From Pantoea nemavictus (lineage in GTDB: Bacteria > Pseudomonadota > Gammaproteobacteria > Enterobacterales > Enterobacteriaceae), in NCBI RefSeq assembly GCF_037479095.1, contig NZ_JBBGZW010000001.1:1240001-1304000 (forward strand): DNA of 64,000 nt, given 5' to 3'. This document shows positions 63,384 to 64,000 of the stretch, in pieces. Numbering within the stretch: position 1 is the stretch's first letter; each line of letters opens with the position of its first letter. The notes under the pieces are model-generated. The model searched no databases. It was not told the origin of the DNA and was given only the letters and a program-made list of their open reading frames with translations. The position numbers and the translations under genes are program-made.

Positions 63384-63593
63384 TTAAGCCTGATGGTTAC
63401 CGCAGGTGACGAAGCTACCCTCATCCTGGGTATGATTCGGCAGCACATTGTCGCCAAGAATTTCATGTTGCGCACAATGTGGTTGATGCGGGTGCAGGCC
63501 GCCCGGCGGTGAAAAAGGCTCGGCCATCTGCGCACTTGCCAGCGAAGAAAACGCTACAAGCGCTGTCATTAGGTACAACGGTAAAAGTCGCAT
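63384..63593 (-). CDS. Small exported protein of unknown function (69 residues)
   Basis: The frame begins MRLLPLYLMTALVAFSSLASAQ, a clear signal peptide with cleavage likely after ASA. The mature part is about 47 residues, His- and Pro-rich (PPGGLHPHQPHC), with two Cys that could pair or bind metal. The family is not recognised. No strong Shine-Dalgarno sequence is visible. The iron-related neighbourhood hints at a metal link, but this is inference. Confidence 0.6.
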   Translation of the reverse strand: MRLLPLYLMTALVAFSSLASAQMAEPFSPPGGLHPHQPHCAQHEILGDNVLPNHTQDEGSFVTCGNHQA

Positions 63594-63778
63594 AATTTTT
63601 TATCAATTCACTATAGCGGTCCGGAATGGACCAGGAATGCAGGTGATTATCCAGCCTGATGTGTGGCGGCTGGTGATTTACGCGGCCAATCAGGTTTCGA
63701 TGAAGAATTTTACGCCAATTATGGCAATGAGTTTATAAAATCGTGCGGTTTGTCACGGTTTACCGCACGAATTATGCA

Positions 63779-64000
63779 TTAGTTATCCGCCACCGGAATA
63801 TAGAACGTGCCCTGTAGCAGATCGGGCGTGCTGTATTTCAGATCGAGCTTAAGCAGATCTTTGCCCGTACGTCGTGCCACGCCCAGCGCAGGCAGATGGT
63901 TGTAGTAAATCTCGGCGGTAAAGGCGTTGATCTCTTCCGGCGTACCGTGCCAGTCAATCTCCGCGTACAAGCCCTTTTCACCGGTCCAGTTCTGTACGTT
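63779..64000 (-). CDS. GyrI-like/effector-binding domain protein, C-terminal part
   Basis: The frame continues past the window edge at 64000; 73 residues are visible. GLYAEIDWHGTPEEIN, IYYNHLPALGVARR and a final GTFYIPVADN match the GyrI/effector-binding fold found in SbmC and at the C terminus of Rob-type AraC regulators. I cannot see whether a DNA-binding domain precedes it. Confidence 0.6.
   Translation of the reverse strand, partial: NVQNWTGEKGLYAEIDWHGTPEEINAFTAEIYYNHLPALGVARRTGKDLLKLDLKYSTPDLLQGTFYIPVADN

Overview
The window looks like a chromosomal segment of an enterobacterium of the Pantoea/Erwinia type. Gene order follows the Escherichia coli block argO-mscS-fbaA-pgk-epd ... tktA-loiP-speB ... 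speA-metK-galP-sprT-endA-rsmE-gshB-yqgE-ruvX-yggR-yggS-yggT-rdgB-hemW-yggN-yggL-trmB-mutY-yggX-mltC-speC, with proteins close to E. coli lengths. E. coli neighbours such as the yggC/cmt genes, yggU and nupG are absent. Two ERIC elements and several other intergenic palindrome families also fit this group. The genus is an inference from gene order and sequence resemblance.

Layout. 0.2-8.8 kb: arginine exporter, mechanosensitive channel, glycolytic genes fbaA-pgk-epd, tktA, and the lipoprotein protease loiP. 8.9-10.3 kb: a YidB-family protein and speB. 10.4-31.7 kb: an accessory island with a YdiV-like EAL protein, a 59-residue unknown ORF, a ~5040-residue BapA-type adhesin with 42 full Ig-like repeats plus one short one, and its type I secretion genes (TolC-like, ABC, HlyD-like), all on the minus strand. 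The island sits between speB and speA, which are neighbours in E. coli. 32.3-53.5 kb: conserved housekeeping block from speA to speC. 53.6-55 kb: repeats and acuI. 55-61.1 kb: a heme uptake locus hmuRSTUV. 61.3-64 kb: a SelW-like protein, a YqjI-like PadR regulator with a YqjH-like ferric reductase, a small exported protein, and the cut end of a GyrI-like/effector-binding protein.

How the parts work together. SpeA, SpeB and SpeC feed putrescine synthesis, and MetK supplies the S-adenosylmethionine from which spermidine is later made. FbaA, Pgk, Epd and TktA cover lower glycolysis, pyridoxal phosphate synthesis and the pentose phosphate pathway; three Cra-like sites lie upstream of epd. The adhesin and its exporter form a biofilm/attachment system, and the EAL gene directly upstream suggests local cyclic-di-GMP control. 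The heme locus and yqjHI form an iron section with Fur-like sites.

The points most worth a second look are: the island that splits speA from speB; the mosaic (trimer-monomer-trimer) organisation of the adhesin repeats; the catalytic-looking YdiV relative and tiny ORF ahead of the adhesin; an ERIC element that supplies the last codons and stop of hmuT; and a 42-codon ORF with a near-perfect Shine-Dalgarno sequence upstream of speA. No tRNA, rRNA, CRISPR array, prophage or transposase gene was seen.
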